DNA of 64,000 bases from NCBI GenBank assembly GCA_025201805.1, contig MU619243.1, forward strand, positions 124,001 to 188,000, read 5' to 3'. The translations under genes and the position numbers were made by a program. Source of the DNA: Parasitella parasitica (Eukaryota; Mucoromycota; Mucoromycetes; Mucorales; Mucoraceae). The notes beneath the pieces were generated by a model that saw only the letters and a list, made by a program, of their open reading frames with translations, had not been told where the DNA came from and made no database searches. Below, in pieces: positions 11,889-25,047 of the stretch (its first letter is position 1; every line of letters begins with the position of its first letter).

Positions 11889-12246
11889 GCGTCTGCTGAG
11901 ATAACTGAGAATTGGGAATAGGTGAAGAATGATGCATATGCTGAGGTGGAGATGGATTCATTTGCTGTTGGTACACATGTGACATATTGGATTGATTCAT
12001 CCAATGATGATAGTCTATGTTGTATGTTGGTCGAGGATTGTAATGATTAGAGGAATAGCCTAAATCGGCTGATTGTCTTTTGTCAAAAGGATGGTGCTGT
12101 GATAGAGCTGGAGTGAGTGGCGGAGAAAGGACAGGGTCCTCATGGTGATGTTGATGATGATGCGAAGAAGGAGGAGGGCAAAGAGAAGACCTTCTTGACA
12201 TTGATTCAGCAAATAGATTGGCGTTCATAATAAATATGTTTAACAA
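10636..12246 (-). CDS. C2H2 zinc-finger transcription factor with two finger pairs
   Basis: A single exon of 536 codons; a second in-frame ATG gives MSRRSS 15 residues in. Two pairs of C-x4-C-x12-H-x3-H fingers lie at about residues 168-222 and 353-406. Within each pair the first finger has the EHLKRHM helix and the second the FSRSDN helix, so the pairs look like an internal duplication. Long Gln, His, Asn, Thr/Ser and Ala runs separate them, which is typical of fungal activators. It presumably acts in the nucleus on promoter DNA; its targets cannot be read from the sequence. The finger type recalls the large Mucorales C2H2 expansions. The opposite strand of the Gln repeats yields spurious leucine-rich frames. 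Confidence 0.88.
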
Positions 12247-13271
12247 GAAGAAAGAGAGAGAGAGGATATGAACAGGTCCAGAGAACCAAGGGCTATTTAT
12301 TGTAAAAGAACCACATATGTCGATCGATGATGGCTTGTACCTATATTTGGTTATATTGCGTTAAAAGCCTGCCCAACCTGTATACTTTTGCATGAGGTCG
12401 ATTCTAAACGAATCTTGAAATATACATGTAGATTATATATAGTATATAGATACATGTATAATATGAGTGTATGTTGCTGTTGATACAGTAGTTTATTGGA
12501 AAAGCTCAAAAGAAAGAATATACAACATTTGTGTGTACATGTTATCATCCATTAGACTTACTCCTTAGTTTTCTCGTTTAATTGCAGGTTGTTGCATATT
12601 CGTCATTTTTAATCACGCTTTTCTCTATGATACTACAGCACTACAAACTGTTTATTGAGCAATACTTATGTGCGCCTATCGATAGCTTTGATTTTATTTG
12701 AACGCTACGAGCAACAACGTATAAGCAACGAAAAAAATAAGCAATTCAAAATGCACTGTGTTATGTAGTGTTTATGTATACAAATCAAAATGTTTATTTT
12801 TAGTTGAAGAAGAATAAATTATCATTTGGTCGTCTTGCTGTTACTTTCCCTAAACATACAGAAGATCGACTTGCATATGGATACATGAGAGCAAAAGAAT
12901 TGAATTTGTTGTTTCTGTTGATTCCTTTTTATATAGCACTTTACCGACATCTTGTCATCCATCCCTACCAACAGGAATGCTTGTAACCTCTGTTATCTCC
13001 TATACATTTTCTTATAGCTCTCCTCTTTTTCCTTCTCTCTCTCTCCTTGTAGAATACGCGCATATTATACATTAGTCTATCTTTTGTTATTTCTTTACCC
13101 CTTAATTTCCAGAGATTCAGTTGTCAAAATCTTTAACACAAAAATTTGCATAAAAGCTTTCATACTATCACTTATCACCGGTCACGAAGTGATTATACCC
13201 ACACATTTCCAAGAAAATGGCGTAATCCATCGATTAATAAGCTTTCCTTTCTTCTTCTTACATTATACAAA
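12247..13271. other. Divergent intergenic region before glutathione synthetase
   Basis: 1 kb with no supported gene. A pyrimidine-rich tract (about 13018-13048, CTCTCTCTCTCTCC) lies 220 bp before the glutathione synthetase start and may be part of its promoter or leader. Short open frames at 12804-12986 and 13084-13392 do not look coding, apart from the true start at 13272. Confidence 0.5.
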
Positions 13272-15154
13272 ATGGCTTCCACTTATCCTCCAAAAGTATC
13301 CAATGAAGAACTACAAAACACTGTATTGGTGGCAATTGACTGGGCCCTGGCTCACGGCCTCATTGTGCGACCCACTGTGGACAAGCAGTTAACCAACAAC
13401 GCGGCTGTCACTCATGCCCCTTTTGCCCTGTATCCTACTCCTTTTCCCCGTAAAGAGTTTGAAAAAGCTAGAAGCATACAGCAACCTTGGAACACCCTAA
13501 TCCACAAAATGAGCCAAGACGATCAATTGATCTCGGAGACTATGGAAACGTAAATGGGAACGAAATGTCGCTTCGTTGGATATACTGATAACCTTCTTCG
13601 TCTTAGGTTATCCAAATTAGATAATTTCATGGATCAATTGTATCAGATCTACCAAACTGTTAAGAATGAGGGCATTGCTCAAGTAAGTATATTCCTTGGA
13701 TATTGTATGATGAGCAATTAATCAGTTAAAAAAACACTATTCAAGACAGCAAGCCTGGGTATTCATCGCAATGACTACTTGTTACATACCGAAGCAGGTG
13801 CTGATGCAAAGATGGCTAAAATCCAGCAAGTAGAATTTAATACAGTATCAGCTAGTTTTGGCAGCTTATGCACTAGAACAAGCGAGCTTCATCGGTAAGT
13901 CATCTTCCCAAGCTGTGTGTATGTATACACAAATGTTGGAAAACTTACGCAAATATACCAGTTACCTTTTGTCTTCTTTGAAGGGGTATGCAGGAGATCA
14001 AATTGATATGAACCAGTTGCCTGAAAATAATGCCATCGATTCTCTTGCCAATGGCTTGGCTGCTGCATGGAAACACTACGGTAACCCCGAGTAAATAACT
14101 ACATGTCTCCTTGATTTTTGGTTTGTTTGTGTCTAAATTTTTTTTAGTGCACGTGTGGTTATGATTATTCAACCGGGTGAACGAAACGCTTTTGACCAGC
14201 GTTGGATTGAATACAATTTGTTACAAAAGTAAATGCAGAAATCTAAACATTTGGGCCGAGCAACTTATAGATTCATTTTCATATCATTAGCCATGGCATC
14301 TCCTTAACAAGATTGTCGCTTGAAGATCTAGCCTCTCGAGCTCAATTAAACAACACAACAAAAGCATTGGTCATGTAAGCTGCGCTTGTTCATGTAATCA
14401 ATCTCTCAAAACATGCAATTTAATCTCGAAAATCAACAGTGATGGTTTTGAAGTAGCAGTGGCCTATTATCGTGCTGGCTACGGTCCCGAGGACTATCAC
14501 ACCAAGAAAGAATGGGATGCTCGTTTACTCATTGAAAGATCATTAGCTATCAAATGCCCTACTGTTGCATATCAATTAGTTGGATCTAAAAAGGTGCAGC
14601 AAGTGCTAGCTGAAGCAGGGCGCTTAGAACGTTATGTTGATAAATCTACTGCTGACGCTATCCGTGATTCCTTCACAGGTTTATACCCTCTTGACAGTAG
14701 TCCCAAAGGTTTAGCAGCCTATCAGCTAGCTCTATCTAAACCTGATGGTTTAGTTATGAAACCTCAACGTGAAGGTGGAGGACACAACATTTATGGTCAA
14801 GACATCTTGGCTGAGCTGAAGCGATTGACTGCCGAGGAAAGAAATGCATATATTTTAATGGATCTTATACGTAGCCCTCCTCTTGATAATTTGATGATTC
14901 GTGAGGGTGAAATCATTACAGGCGATGTAGTTAGCGAGCTTGGTATCTATGGTATTTATCTTGCGTAAGTTTTGCCTCATTCTTCTTTTGTTTGGTTTTT
15001 GAAAAAAGACTTGCTAATATTTTGTTTTAGTGATGGTAATAAGGAAATTATGAATATGGAAGGTGGTCATTTGTTGCGCACCAAGGCAACTACAACGCGC
15101 GAAGGAGGCGTTGCAGCTGGCTTTGCTGTCATCGATAGTCCACTGCTTGTATAG
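13272..15154 (+). CDS. GSH2: Glutathione synthetase
   Basis: Eight exons: 13272-13549, 13607-13682, 13746-13894, 13962-14090, 14148-14228, 14291-14374, 14440-14964, 15031-15154; product 481 residues, the usual eukaryotic length. It joins gamma-glutamylcysteine and glycine with ATP in the cytosol. Typical blocks are the PRKEFEKA and WNTLIHKMS N-terminal region, QVEFNTVSASFG, the PEDYHTKKEWDARLLIERS helix, the ATP-binding glycine-rich KPQREGGGHNIYG, SELGIYGIYLA, and the C-terminal EGGHLLRTKATTTREGGVAAG loop. All seven introns are GT-AG, 55-75 bp. The start is the first ATG in frame with the conserved N-terminus, preceded by CAAA. Confidence 0.96.
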
Positions 15155-15659
15155 ATGCTTTATACTATAATTGATTAACATAACATTATAAAAACGGCTT
15201 CAATTATATGAATTGAACAACTTGTATACGAAAAACATAATTATACTTGCTAACCGGAACCCAGAAAACAGCGCATTACAGTAAATGATAACTCTTAAAA
15301 GAAAGAGCTAATTTTTTAAGTGTCTTGTATGTATATCCTTCAAATATACGATATGCACAACGGAAACCGCAACTGAAAACGACCAATAGATCAATGTGTA
15401 ACACCTTATCATCATTGGCGAACAATTAAGTACTATATTGTTTCAATTCTATTATTTAGTTTTTAGATATGTTACATTGTCGAAAATGACTAATGGCCAA
15501 ATCAGATAGCTCTGATCAAGCCTGTATCCGCCCGACATAAATCAATTCATAATACTTTATTCTTCATCACAATCTACAGGCGTTTATATGCTAATTTTGT
15601 GGATTTCTAGGGCATACGGATATTTTTTATTGGAACACGTATTTTCTTTGATAACATTC

Positions 15660-15990
15660 AGTCTGATTTATCAGAATGAGAAATTATTCAAATAAAACGG
15701 TTGTGGATTAATCAGATAAAGATCTCGTTTATTACATGGAAAAAATGATGGTTTATATACTAGTGAATCTAAGTGGACTGATGGGAGGATAAGATACAAG
15801 TGTGAGACATGGTGTGATTTAGAGAATGGAACAATAGGTTGTATCTATTGTCCATGAACATGTCATGTTGTGTTATAAATAAGGAACATGATCCATTGGG
15901 ACATGTTCCTGAATTGTGTTCAGGATTGAGTTTACTTGAGTTTGACTTCCGGTTGGGAAATTGACACATCAACCATGAGCAAAATTCAAA
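15660..15990. mobile_element. Diverged copy of one end of the long-TIR element found at 62-63 kb
   Basis: CTGATTTATCAGAA and, 40 bases later, ATTAATCAGATAAAGATC, then GTTTAT and TTTATATAC follow in the same order as in the inverted end at 61992-62155. A later GGTTGTATCTAT echoes GATTGCATCTAT there. No second inverted end is visible nearby, so this is a relic of one end. Confidence 0.55.
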
Positions 15991-16217
15991 AGTCTAGGAA
16001 AAATCACAACAATATTAAACACCGTGTATACACCGAATAAAAAGGCTGCAAGTCCAAAGAAGAATTATGAATACTGGACAAAATTTGTGGAAGCTGATGT
16101 TTTTAAACACTTGGCTCCCACTTCAGGATCCAAGCAAATCAACTAGATACCGGCTCGGCCACATTTATAAATTCGTTTACTCGAAAAAAAAAGACCACAG
16201 AAGACAGGTTCAGAGTT

Positions 16218-16589
16218 TTGGAGATGGTTAATCTTGGAAAAAATAGTCTTTATCAATGCTCAACAGCGGATGGTGTGGAGCAAGCCTATTCGCATCACAC
16301 TAATGCGCGCTCATTCTACTACAATCAATCCACGACCAAAAAAAAAAAAAAAAAAAAAAAAAGACGTTTGGAGCTCTCTTTTAGAAAAGGCTCTGATAGA
16401 CTAGCAGTTTACGAGAGAAAGAGTTCTGGTGCAAAGGAACCGATTATGTTTGTCGGTGATCGTGGGCACGGATTCGGCACTCGCATCAAGGGACACAGAC
16501 GATTTAGTAGGTTCTGGAAAGCGCACACAATTCAACAATTTAGCCCTATCTTTTTCGTACGGGAAACAGATACTGGGCTCGCCTTTTGA
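16218..16589 (+). pseudogene. Fragment of a repeated-family ORF (GDRG...IKGHRR type)
   Basis: The frame contains IMFVGDRGHGFGTRIKGHRR followed by FSRFWKAHT, a pattern I associate with repetitive zinc-ribbon-containing ORFs of Mucorales genomes, possibly transposase or TnpB/Fanzor-like. An A-run of about 22 bases interrupts the upstream part, and the expected cysteine pairs downstream are missing. It is read as a decayed copy; the family assignment is weak. Confidence 0.35.
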
Positions 16590-16940
16590 TGGAGGCAATG
16601 CTTTTTGAAAGCAAGTAAACAAATATAAAAAGTGGGGGTATCTCGATTTTAATCGAGCGGTGATCTTTGGTTTTGACCATTCATACCATTTTTTAATTTC
16701 ATAGTTGTATCATTGTTTATTTCAGACGCCTTTATTAAAATGAAAAGTTTCTTCGCCAAAATGCATTTTAGTAACATATAAAAGCTCACTGCGAGATTTC
16801 TCAACTAGGCATCTATGATTGGTCCACAAAGACTCCTTTATTAGAAGCAGCCCATCTATCTAACTTTTTGGTACAAGGTTTTTGAAAAAAGAAAAAAAAA
16901 ACAGCCTTTTCTTTCCGTATCACTAACTTGATTGTTTAGC

Positions 16941-18372
16941 ATGGCAACAGGCACAGTGTATTCAAAAAGCTCAACTTGGTGGTCACCAAAGACGATCATG
17001 CAAATATTGTTTGTGAATTTTGGGCTATTCTTTCAATCTATTTGCTGCGTGTTGGGTCAACTATCTTCAATCTTTATATACCCCATTTCATTTAAGGTTT
17101 ACAGACAGATTATTGCTTATACAATGCACACATGGTCTCAAAATCTGGTTGCGTTGGTTCAATGGTTTGCACCTGCCAATGTTATAATGACATTTGATGA
17201 AAGTTGTGGTCTCATCGAAGATGTTGTGCAAAGAGATATTAATACAGGAAATGTACAAGGCTTAATTTTTCCAAATAGAATTATTGTTACTGCAAATCAT
17301 CAGGTTTATAATTGAAGTAGACTTCCTTCAAAATATAATTTACTCATTTCGCCTTCAGATTTATGCAGATTGGATTTATATTTGGTGTATTGCTTATCTT
17401 GCAAAGGCTCATGGCGCATTAAAGATTATTCTCAAGTCAAGCTTAAAGAATCTGCCCGTGTATGGACAGTAAGTTTAGCCTTTTATAAATTACCATTATA
17501 ATAATATTCATTAATGTAACGGCCTAGGGTAATGAGGATAAAGACATCTAATCGATGTTTAATCAATACTAAATGGCTTTATGTTTAGGGCATGAGATTT
17601 TTTGATTTCATATTTTTAAAACGTAAATTAGACGTGGATAAGGATAATATCATATCAAATCTAGAAAGATCAAAGAAAGGAAATCAATCACTATGGCTGG
17701 TTTTATTCCCTGAGGGAACTGGTACTTATTCCGAATTTGCTTTTTTTTATGTTTGTTTGTTAGATAACAAGCCTTTATGTTAGTTGTATCACCCTCTACT
17801 CGTAAGAGATCAAAAGAGTTTGCCGAATCAAATGATATGGTAAAATTTAGTATTTTTTTTTTTTTTTTTTTGAAGTCAAGGTACCGATAAACTGATATCC
17901 GATACAGCAAGATAACAGATACACATTATTGCCAAGATCAGCCGGCTTGAGGCTCTGTGCCACTACTTTGGCTGACAGTATCGATTACATTTACGATTTC
18001 ACTATTGGATATTCTGGAGTGGAAGCAGATGATATCCCTGAGCAAGTCTACACCATTCAAAGCATCTTCTTCTTTAACTTTTATCCCAAAAAGATACATA
18101 TTTACGTACGTCGATTCAGAGTGGACTCAATCCCTGTTGAAAGTGAAGTAGAGTTTAATCAATGGAACCTTGAACGATGGAAAGAAAAGGATGAGCTACT
18201 GGATCATTTTTATAAAAATCAAGTATTTTCGCACACTTTATCCGATCGAATTATTAATGTGCCTATTAAATTGAACAGTTCTTGGCTGAATCTAGCTCAA
18301 ATCTGGATCTTTATAGTGCCTTATCTTTTAATCTTGAAGAATATCTTTTTATTTAACAATACTTCTGCATAA
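16941..18372 (+). CDS. 1-acyl-sn-glycerol-3-phosphate acyltransferase-like protein (CST26/LPLAT family)
   Basis: Exons 16941-17303, 17359-17468, a one-base exon at 17528, 17589-17721, 17784-17839, 17908-18372; product 375 residues. It should transfer acyl groups to lysophospholipid in the ER membrane. The acyltransferase motif NHQIYAD (NHxxxxD type) spans the first intron; then come LKSSLKNLPVYG, GMRFFDFIFLKRKL and FPEGT. The N-terminus has a membrane segment near residues 15-50 and the C-terminus a hydrophobic stretch (IWIFIVPYLLIL). Between VYG and GMRFF the frame works only if the two introns 17469-17527 and 17529-17588 flank a single G; otherwise one base is missing in the sequence. The FPEGT junction uses a GTACTT donor. 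Confidence 0.88.
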
Positions 18373-19064
18373 TGATTTATATCTAATAAATTCTCTATCC
18401 ATATCGTAGTGAAAATTTAGAGATAGACTTCAATTTCCTAATCCGGATAACAAACAAATAGATATACAAACATATTTCGACACAATCTTTCTGATAAGCA
18501 TAGTTCTTGTGTATAGCACAACATCTAGATATGCTTGGCAAAACAATTGTTATTTTTTCAAGAGACAGTGTGCTGAATCAATATGATGCTAATTCAGATG
18601 AATGGTTGCCATGGTGAAAATTCGATTGTACAGGTTTCAACCGCTTTGGGATTTTGGATCCAAGGAAACAATAATTTCCTAATCCGTTTGAAAAACAAAA
18701 TGATACAATGATAAAAGATAAATAGACATAATAACAACAAAGATTAGAAAAAAGGGTACTAAGAAGCCTTCCAATGAAATAATGATACAGATTTGCTACC
18801 AATATCAAGATGAAATATGGCTCATCTGGGCACGCCATAGATAAACGCAATGAGTAACCAATCAAAACTATCTCGAGTGATTGGGAGAAAAAGTCGCCTC
18901 ATCGCTTGTTAATATGATTTGCGCATTTGTATAAAAGGAACTGAGTTTGACATGTTCTCTATATTTCTGTTATATTTGACCATCATCTGTCAATCTCAGT
19001 CTTCTTTCTTACACCACCCCTTTGTCTCTTACATTCTATCCCCTAATACATTTTTTTGTTGTCA
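18373..19064 (+). promoter_or_regulatory. Promoter region of the siroheme gene with TATA box and repeated 14-mer
   Basis: TATAAAAG lies at 18930-18937, 128 bp before the start codon. AATTTCCTAATCCG occurs twice in the same orientation, at 18432-18445 and 18673-18686; the second is inside GGAAACAATAATTTCC, an inverted repeat. The function of the repeat is unknown. No gene is seen here. Confidence 0.5.
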
Positions 19065-20696
19065 ATGTCAATCCAGCCAAGAGTCCCTATACCTCAAGGA
19101 GGAGCATCACTCATGCTCGCCTTCCAAAGCAAGCAGAAAAATATCATTGTTGTAGGTGACAGCACTGTTGCTGCCAGCCGAGTTTTGTCATGTCTCGAAG
19201 CAGATGCTATTGTCTATCTGGTCGCAAGCAGTGATTACATGTGCTCAGAACTAAAGTACAGAGTAGATCACCAGCAAGTTATTTTGCTCGGTCATGAATT
19301 CGAGTCTAGCATGTTGAAAAATCACTGCTTTGATTTGGGTTTCATCTGCAACATACCGTCCGAAACATCACCGGAAGCCATTGTGCGCCAGTTCCGTCAA
19401 CATCGCATCCCCGTTAACATAACTGATCATAGCGACCTCTGTGATTTCTTTATGACCTCAAATTACCGAGATCAGTCTCTTCAAATTGCCGTTTCGACAA
19501 ATGGACAGGCATCGAAATTATCCAGCCGGATCCGTCGTCATATTGCATCAAACCTGCCTGCAAAGCTGGGAGACGCTATCAACCGAGTGGGCGTATTACG
19601 CAAAAAGATCCGTGCTTCGGATCCCAGTTCTGCTGCGAGCATTCGACGTATGAAATGGGCGGCGCAGATTTGTGAATATTGGAGTATGGAACGTCTAGCG
19701 CAGCTGTCAGACAAGGATATGGAAGACTTATTAGATGCATACCACAATGATGAAGGCTACGAGAGTCTAGATGCCCACTCGCCAGTTGCTACGTCTGATA
19801 AATTTGGCTTGGTAAAGCCTTCGGTTCCTACTGGGAGTATTGCGTTGGTTGGATCTGGTACTGGCGACCCTGAGTTATTAACAATGGCAGCTCACAAAGC
19901 CATCAAAGAGGCGGATCTCGTCCTCGCTGACAAAATTGTACCTGCAGAAGTTATTGCATTAGTCACATGCGATCTGAAAATTGCTCGCAAATTCCCTGGA
20001 AATGCTGAAGCAGCTCAGCAAGAATTCAACGAAATGGCACTCAAGGCCATCAGACAAGGCAAAAGAGTTGTTCGCCTTAAGCAAGGCGACCCTTACTTGT
20101 TTGGTCGTGGCGGTGAGGAGGTCTTGTTTTTCCGCAAACACAATATTGTTCCTCGTGTCATCCCTGGTATTTCGTCCACAGTTGCCGCGGGTTTGCTAGC
20201 CGGTATCCCTCTAACACATCGCTCTGTCGCTTCCCAGTTCTTGGTTACTACTGGCACTGGCGCTCGTAACTCTTCTGCTCCTTTACCGACATTTGATAAA
20301 AATCGTACCGACGTATTCTTGATGGCTATTCACCGTTTGGAAGCATTGACAAAAGACCTCGTGACAAACCAACAATACCCAGCAGACATCCCATGCGCTA
20401 TTGTAGAAAGAGCTAGTTGCAAAGATCAGCGTGTGGTGTGGGGAAAGCTTTCCAACATTGTTCAGGTTCTAGAGAGTTGTGGTGGCAGTCGTCCTCCGGG
20501 ATTACTGATCATCGGATATGCTATCAATGTCTTGAAGCATGAAAATAAGGGCCCGGAAGGTGTTGCTGCCAACCTGATGACCGCCTCGGGGCTGGCTTCT
20601 GATGTCGTCTATGGTCAAGAAATGGCTAGTGAAGATATCATTGAGGGGAAGAATGCCAATCTTTTAGGCTTGCATGATCCAGAAAGTGTATTTTAA
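19065..20696 (+). CDS. MET1: Uroporphyrinogen-III C-methyltransferase, siroheme synthesis (MET1-like)
   Basis: Intronless, 543 residues from the ATG at 19065. The N-terminal half has a Rossmann-like fold of the Met8/siroheme-synthase type (KQKNIIVVGDSTVAASRV). The C-terminal half is the SUMT methylase with ALVGSGTGDPELLT, KQGDPYLFGRGGEE, PGISSTVAAGLLAGIPLTHR and a late GGSRPPG loop. It makes precorrin-2 from uroporphyrinogen III with SAM; siroheme is the cofactor of sulfite and nitrite reductases, so the gene serves sulfur and nitrogen assimilation. In yeast Met1 the N-terminal domain does not replace Met8; whether it is active here cannot be judged. The lack of introns contrasts with its neighbours. 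Confidence 0.93.
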   Translation: MSIQPRVPIPQGGASLMLAFQSKQKNIIVVGDSTVAASRVLSCLEADAIVYLVASSDYMCSELKYRVDHQQVILLGHEFESSMLKNHCFDLGFICNIPSETSPEAIVRQFRQHRIPVNITDHSDLCDFFMTSNYRDQSLQIAVSTNGQASKLSSRIRRHIASNLPAKLGDAINRVGVLRKKIRASDPSSAASIRRMKWAAQICEYWSMERLAQLSDKDMEDLLDAYHNDEGYESLDAHSPVATSDKFGLVKPSVPTGSIALVGSGTGDPELLTMAAHKAIKEADLVLADKIVPAEVIALVTCDLKIARKFPGNAEAAQQEFNEMALKAIRQGKRVVRLKQGDPYLFGRGGEEVLFFRKHNIVPRVIPGISSTVAAGLLAGIPLTHRSVASQFLVTTGTGARNSSAPLPTFDKNRTDVFLMAIHRLEALTKDLVTNQQYPADIPCAIVERASCKDQRVVWGKLSNIVQVLESCGGSRPPGLLIIGYAINVLKHENKGPEGVAANLMTASGLASDVVYGQEMASEDIIEGKNANLLGLHDPESVF

Positions 20697-21205
20697 ATCC
20701 ACTATGCAGCTTGAACCTTGATTTGTTTCTAAATATACCACTGTTTCTATTATTTTGTCTATTCCACACTCTTTACTACTGTTTAATAATAAATACATTT
20801 GCCTTTGCAATAAGCAAAGCTTTTTACTGTCAGTAATGAATCATATACACACACCACCTCTGCTAAAATGCCTCGATAGCATCACATTTCGAGTTGGGGA
20901 TTAATCTATTTTCGATACAAATTATGCAGCAGGACACTATTTACTAGAATATTTTGAATTCAATGCAGACTTGCTTTCCCAATGATGGTTATTGTTGGTG
21001 CCTTGAGCTATGCTTCACTAGTAATAACCGCTAATTAGGGTGTTTCTAACTATTCTTAGTAGATGAGCTAGTCTAAATATCTTGACATTGGCAACCGATT
21101 TCGAAAGCTTCAAGTAGCTATGCTACTAATGATTGTGCTTTCAATCCATGGATAAATCAAGCATCCATTTGCGTCGTGGCTTATACACAAGATGTCACAT
21201 TGCAG

Positions 21206-21267
<62 letters not shown>

Positions 21268-21344
21268 CAAAAGCTGAAACGCTGTCAAATTCTACTTGGA
21301 TTCTCTTTTTACATCAAATTTTCTTGAAAAAATTAACGGATAAA
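20697..21344 (+). promoter_or_regulatory. CTP synthase upstream region with a 59-base A run
   Basis: An uninterrupted run of A covers 21206-21264 and ends 80 bp before the CTP synthase start. Such poly(dA) tracts exclude nucleosomes in fungal promoters. The rest of the region shows no gene. The exact run length may be distorted by assembly. Confidence 0.55.
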
Positions 21345-23111
<1,767 letters not shown>

Positions 23112-23338
23112 ATATAATATTTTAGAGATAACCACCTTAATTCAATCAAAATCCCTTTTTCCAAACAATCATTTATTAGATTTTTTTTATTTTTTCTTCT
23201 TCTTGTTTAGACATTTCCTATCCTTTAACCATTTGTTTTTTTCCTTTTTTTTCTTTTTTGTTTTTCGTTATAAAAAAACAAAAAAAAAACAAAAAAGTCG
23301 CTTTATTCTGGCGTTCGAAATAAACTGCATGTATATTT

Positions 23339-25047
23339 TTACAATTCATCCTCCATCGCTTCATCGCTCGGTATAATTGAAGGGCCAACAAAACTCAATG
23401 CTAGCTCGACATCCTCTTGGTTAATCTCTGACAGCTGCTTCTTTAGCGATAAAAGACCAGCTTTGCGAATGACAGCCTGAAGATCTGCGCCAGTATAACC
23501 TTCCGTTTTCGAAGCAATCGCCTGCAAATCGACATGCGCATCGAGCTTTGTTTTTTGTGCCAGCACTTGCAGAATTTGGAAGCGCTCCTCCATATTGGGC
23601 GCTCCAACATAAACAAGCCGATCAAGCCTTCCTGGCCGTAGGATTGAGCTGTCAATGGATTGTGGATGGTTCGTTGCGCCTAGCAAAATCACGCTCTGAT
23701 CAATCTTGTCTAGATGGTCGATCTCAATTAGGAATTGAGAAATAAGCTACGCAAGAAGGAGTTTTTTTTTTATAAATATATATAAATGTGTGTATTTGTG
23801 TGATCATCATCCAGAAAGCCAGAAAACTTACTTTTCTGCCAACATCTCCAGAACTTTCACGGGAGGAGAATATCGCTTCCAATTCATCTAAAAAGATGAC
23901 ACACGGACTACATCGAATGGCTGTCTGGAATATCCTTGAAACTGCCTTTTCTGATTCTCCCACTTCGCCTTTGACCAAGTCGGGTATACTCACTGGCAGA
24001 AAATTGGCTGACGATTCTGTAGCTACTGCCTTTGCCAGGAGAGTCTTGCCTGTACCGGGAGGCCCGAACAATAAAACACCCTTGGACGGCCGAATACCTA
24101 ATCGTTTATAGGCATCAGCGTGTTTGTATACCCACACAGCCGACTCTTCCAGCGCATTTTTAGCTGCCACTAGGCCGCCAATGTCACGCCAATACACTGG
24201 ATCCGGCTTTTCTGCCATTGCAGAGTTCTGAAATCCGCTGACTCTAATCTGGTCAAATGTCTTGTCGAAATTACCAAGTTGCACTAGAGTTGTATTAGTA
24301 AAAAGTTCTGCCAAATGCTGCTCTTCTGATGCCGTACCCCTTGACTGCTTGTTCATGATCGCATCCTCTTCAGCCAGTACAGCCCATCGAGAAAGATCAG
24401 CCGCTACAAATGCGTGGGCTTTGAAAGACAGTTGTTCTATATCGTATTGGGTTACGTCTGTGTTTGACGGGGAAAACGATTCATATATATGGCGCATTAT
24501 ATGTTTTCTCTCGACAGGCGTAGGTATCTGCAAGTTCACTTTGTCGTGGAACATGGTCCGAACACCCAGTGCAATGTGATCGGGGCGTCGTGTAGTAGCC
24601 ACCAGCATGATTGCGCTTTGCTGAATTAAAGACTGCAAAATAGCTGCTAAAGTCGGATCTTGTGTGCTCTGGCCACGGCGAGGAAAGAACAAGTCCAAGT
24701 CTTCTATCAGCAACAAGCTCTTGGTGGATGCCGAGGCTTTCCAAACCAATCGCTTGAACCCTTTGCTTAGCTGACCACGATGGCTGGCTGCTAACTCGCC
24801 GATGAGGGCCGTGTAGACGGTTGCATTATGAGTATCAGCCAGGTGTCGTATGATGAAAGATTTGCCGGTGCCTGAGTCTCCTGCAAGCAGAATTACCGAA
24901 GGAGAGCTACCTTGCTCAAATGTCAATTGAAATGCTTGGCTCAACCTACAGGCGATATGGCGCGCAGAGTTAGAAACAACGGTGCACAGCAAGCCTGTAC
25001 AATTACCTAGCCCCTTCTTCCCCGTAGCACAGTGACGGGTACGACAT
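23339..25047 (-). CDS. Two-domain AAA+ ATPase, AFG2/SPATA5L1-like
   Basis: Minus-strand exons 25007-25047, 23832-24945, 23339-23746; product 520 residues. The first AAA domain starts almost at the N-terminus (Walker A GDSGTGKS near residue 38, Walker B LLLIEDLDLFF). The second has [13 protein letters not shown], Walker B CVIFLDELEAIF, ATNHPQSID and RPGRLDR with the arginine finger. Domain order and the short sequence between domains fit the Cdc48/AFG2/SPATA5L1 group better than peroxins Pex1/Pex6. A large N-domain is missing, so it is shorter than the 700-800 residues usual for the group. A role in ribosome maturation would be expected from the group but is inferred. It is divergent from the next gene, with 184 bp between starts. 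Confidence 0.7.

Noticed and set aside
13858-14094. ORF starting MAAYALEQASF within glutathione synthetase
   Set aside because: Its first part is an intron and another frame; only the segment from 13962 (YLLSSLKGYAG) is coding.
19538-19747. Minus-strand frame inside the siroheme gene
   Set aside because: Shadow of a long conserved coding frame on the other strand.
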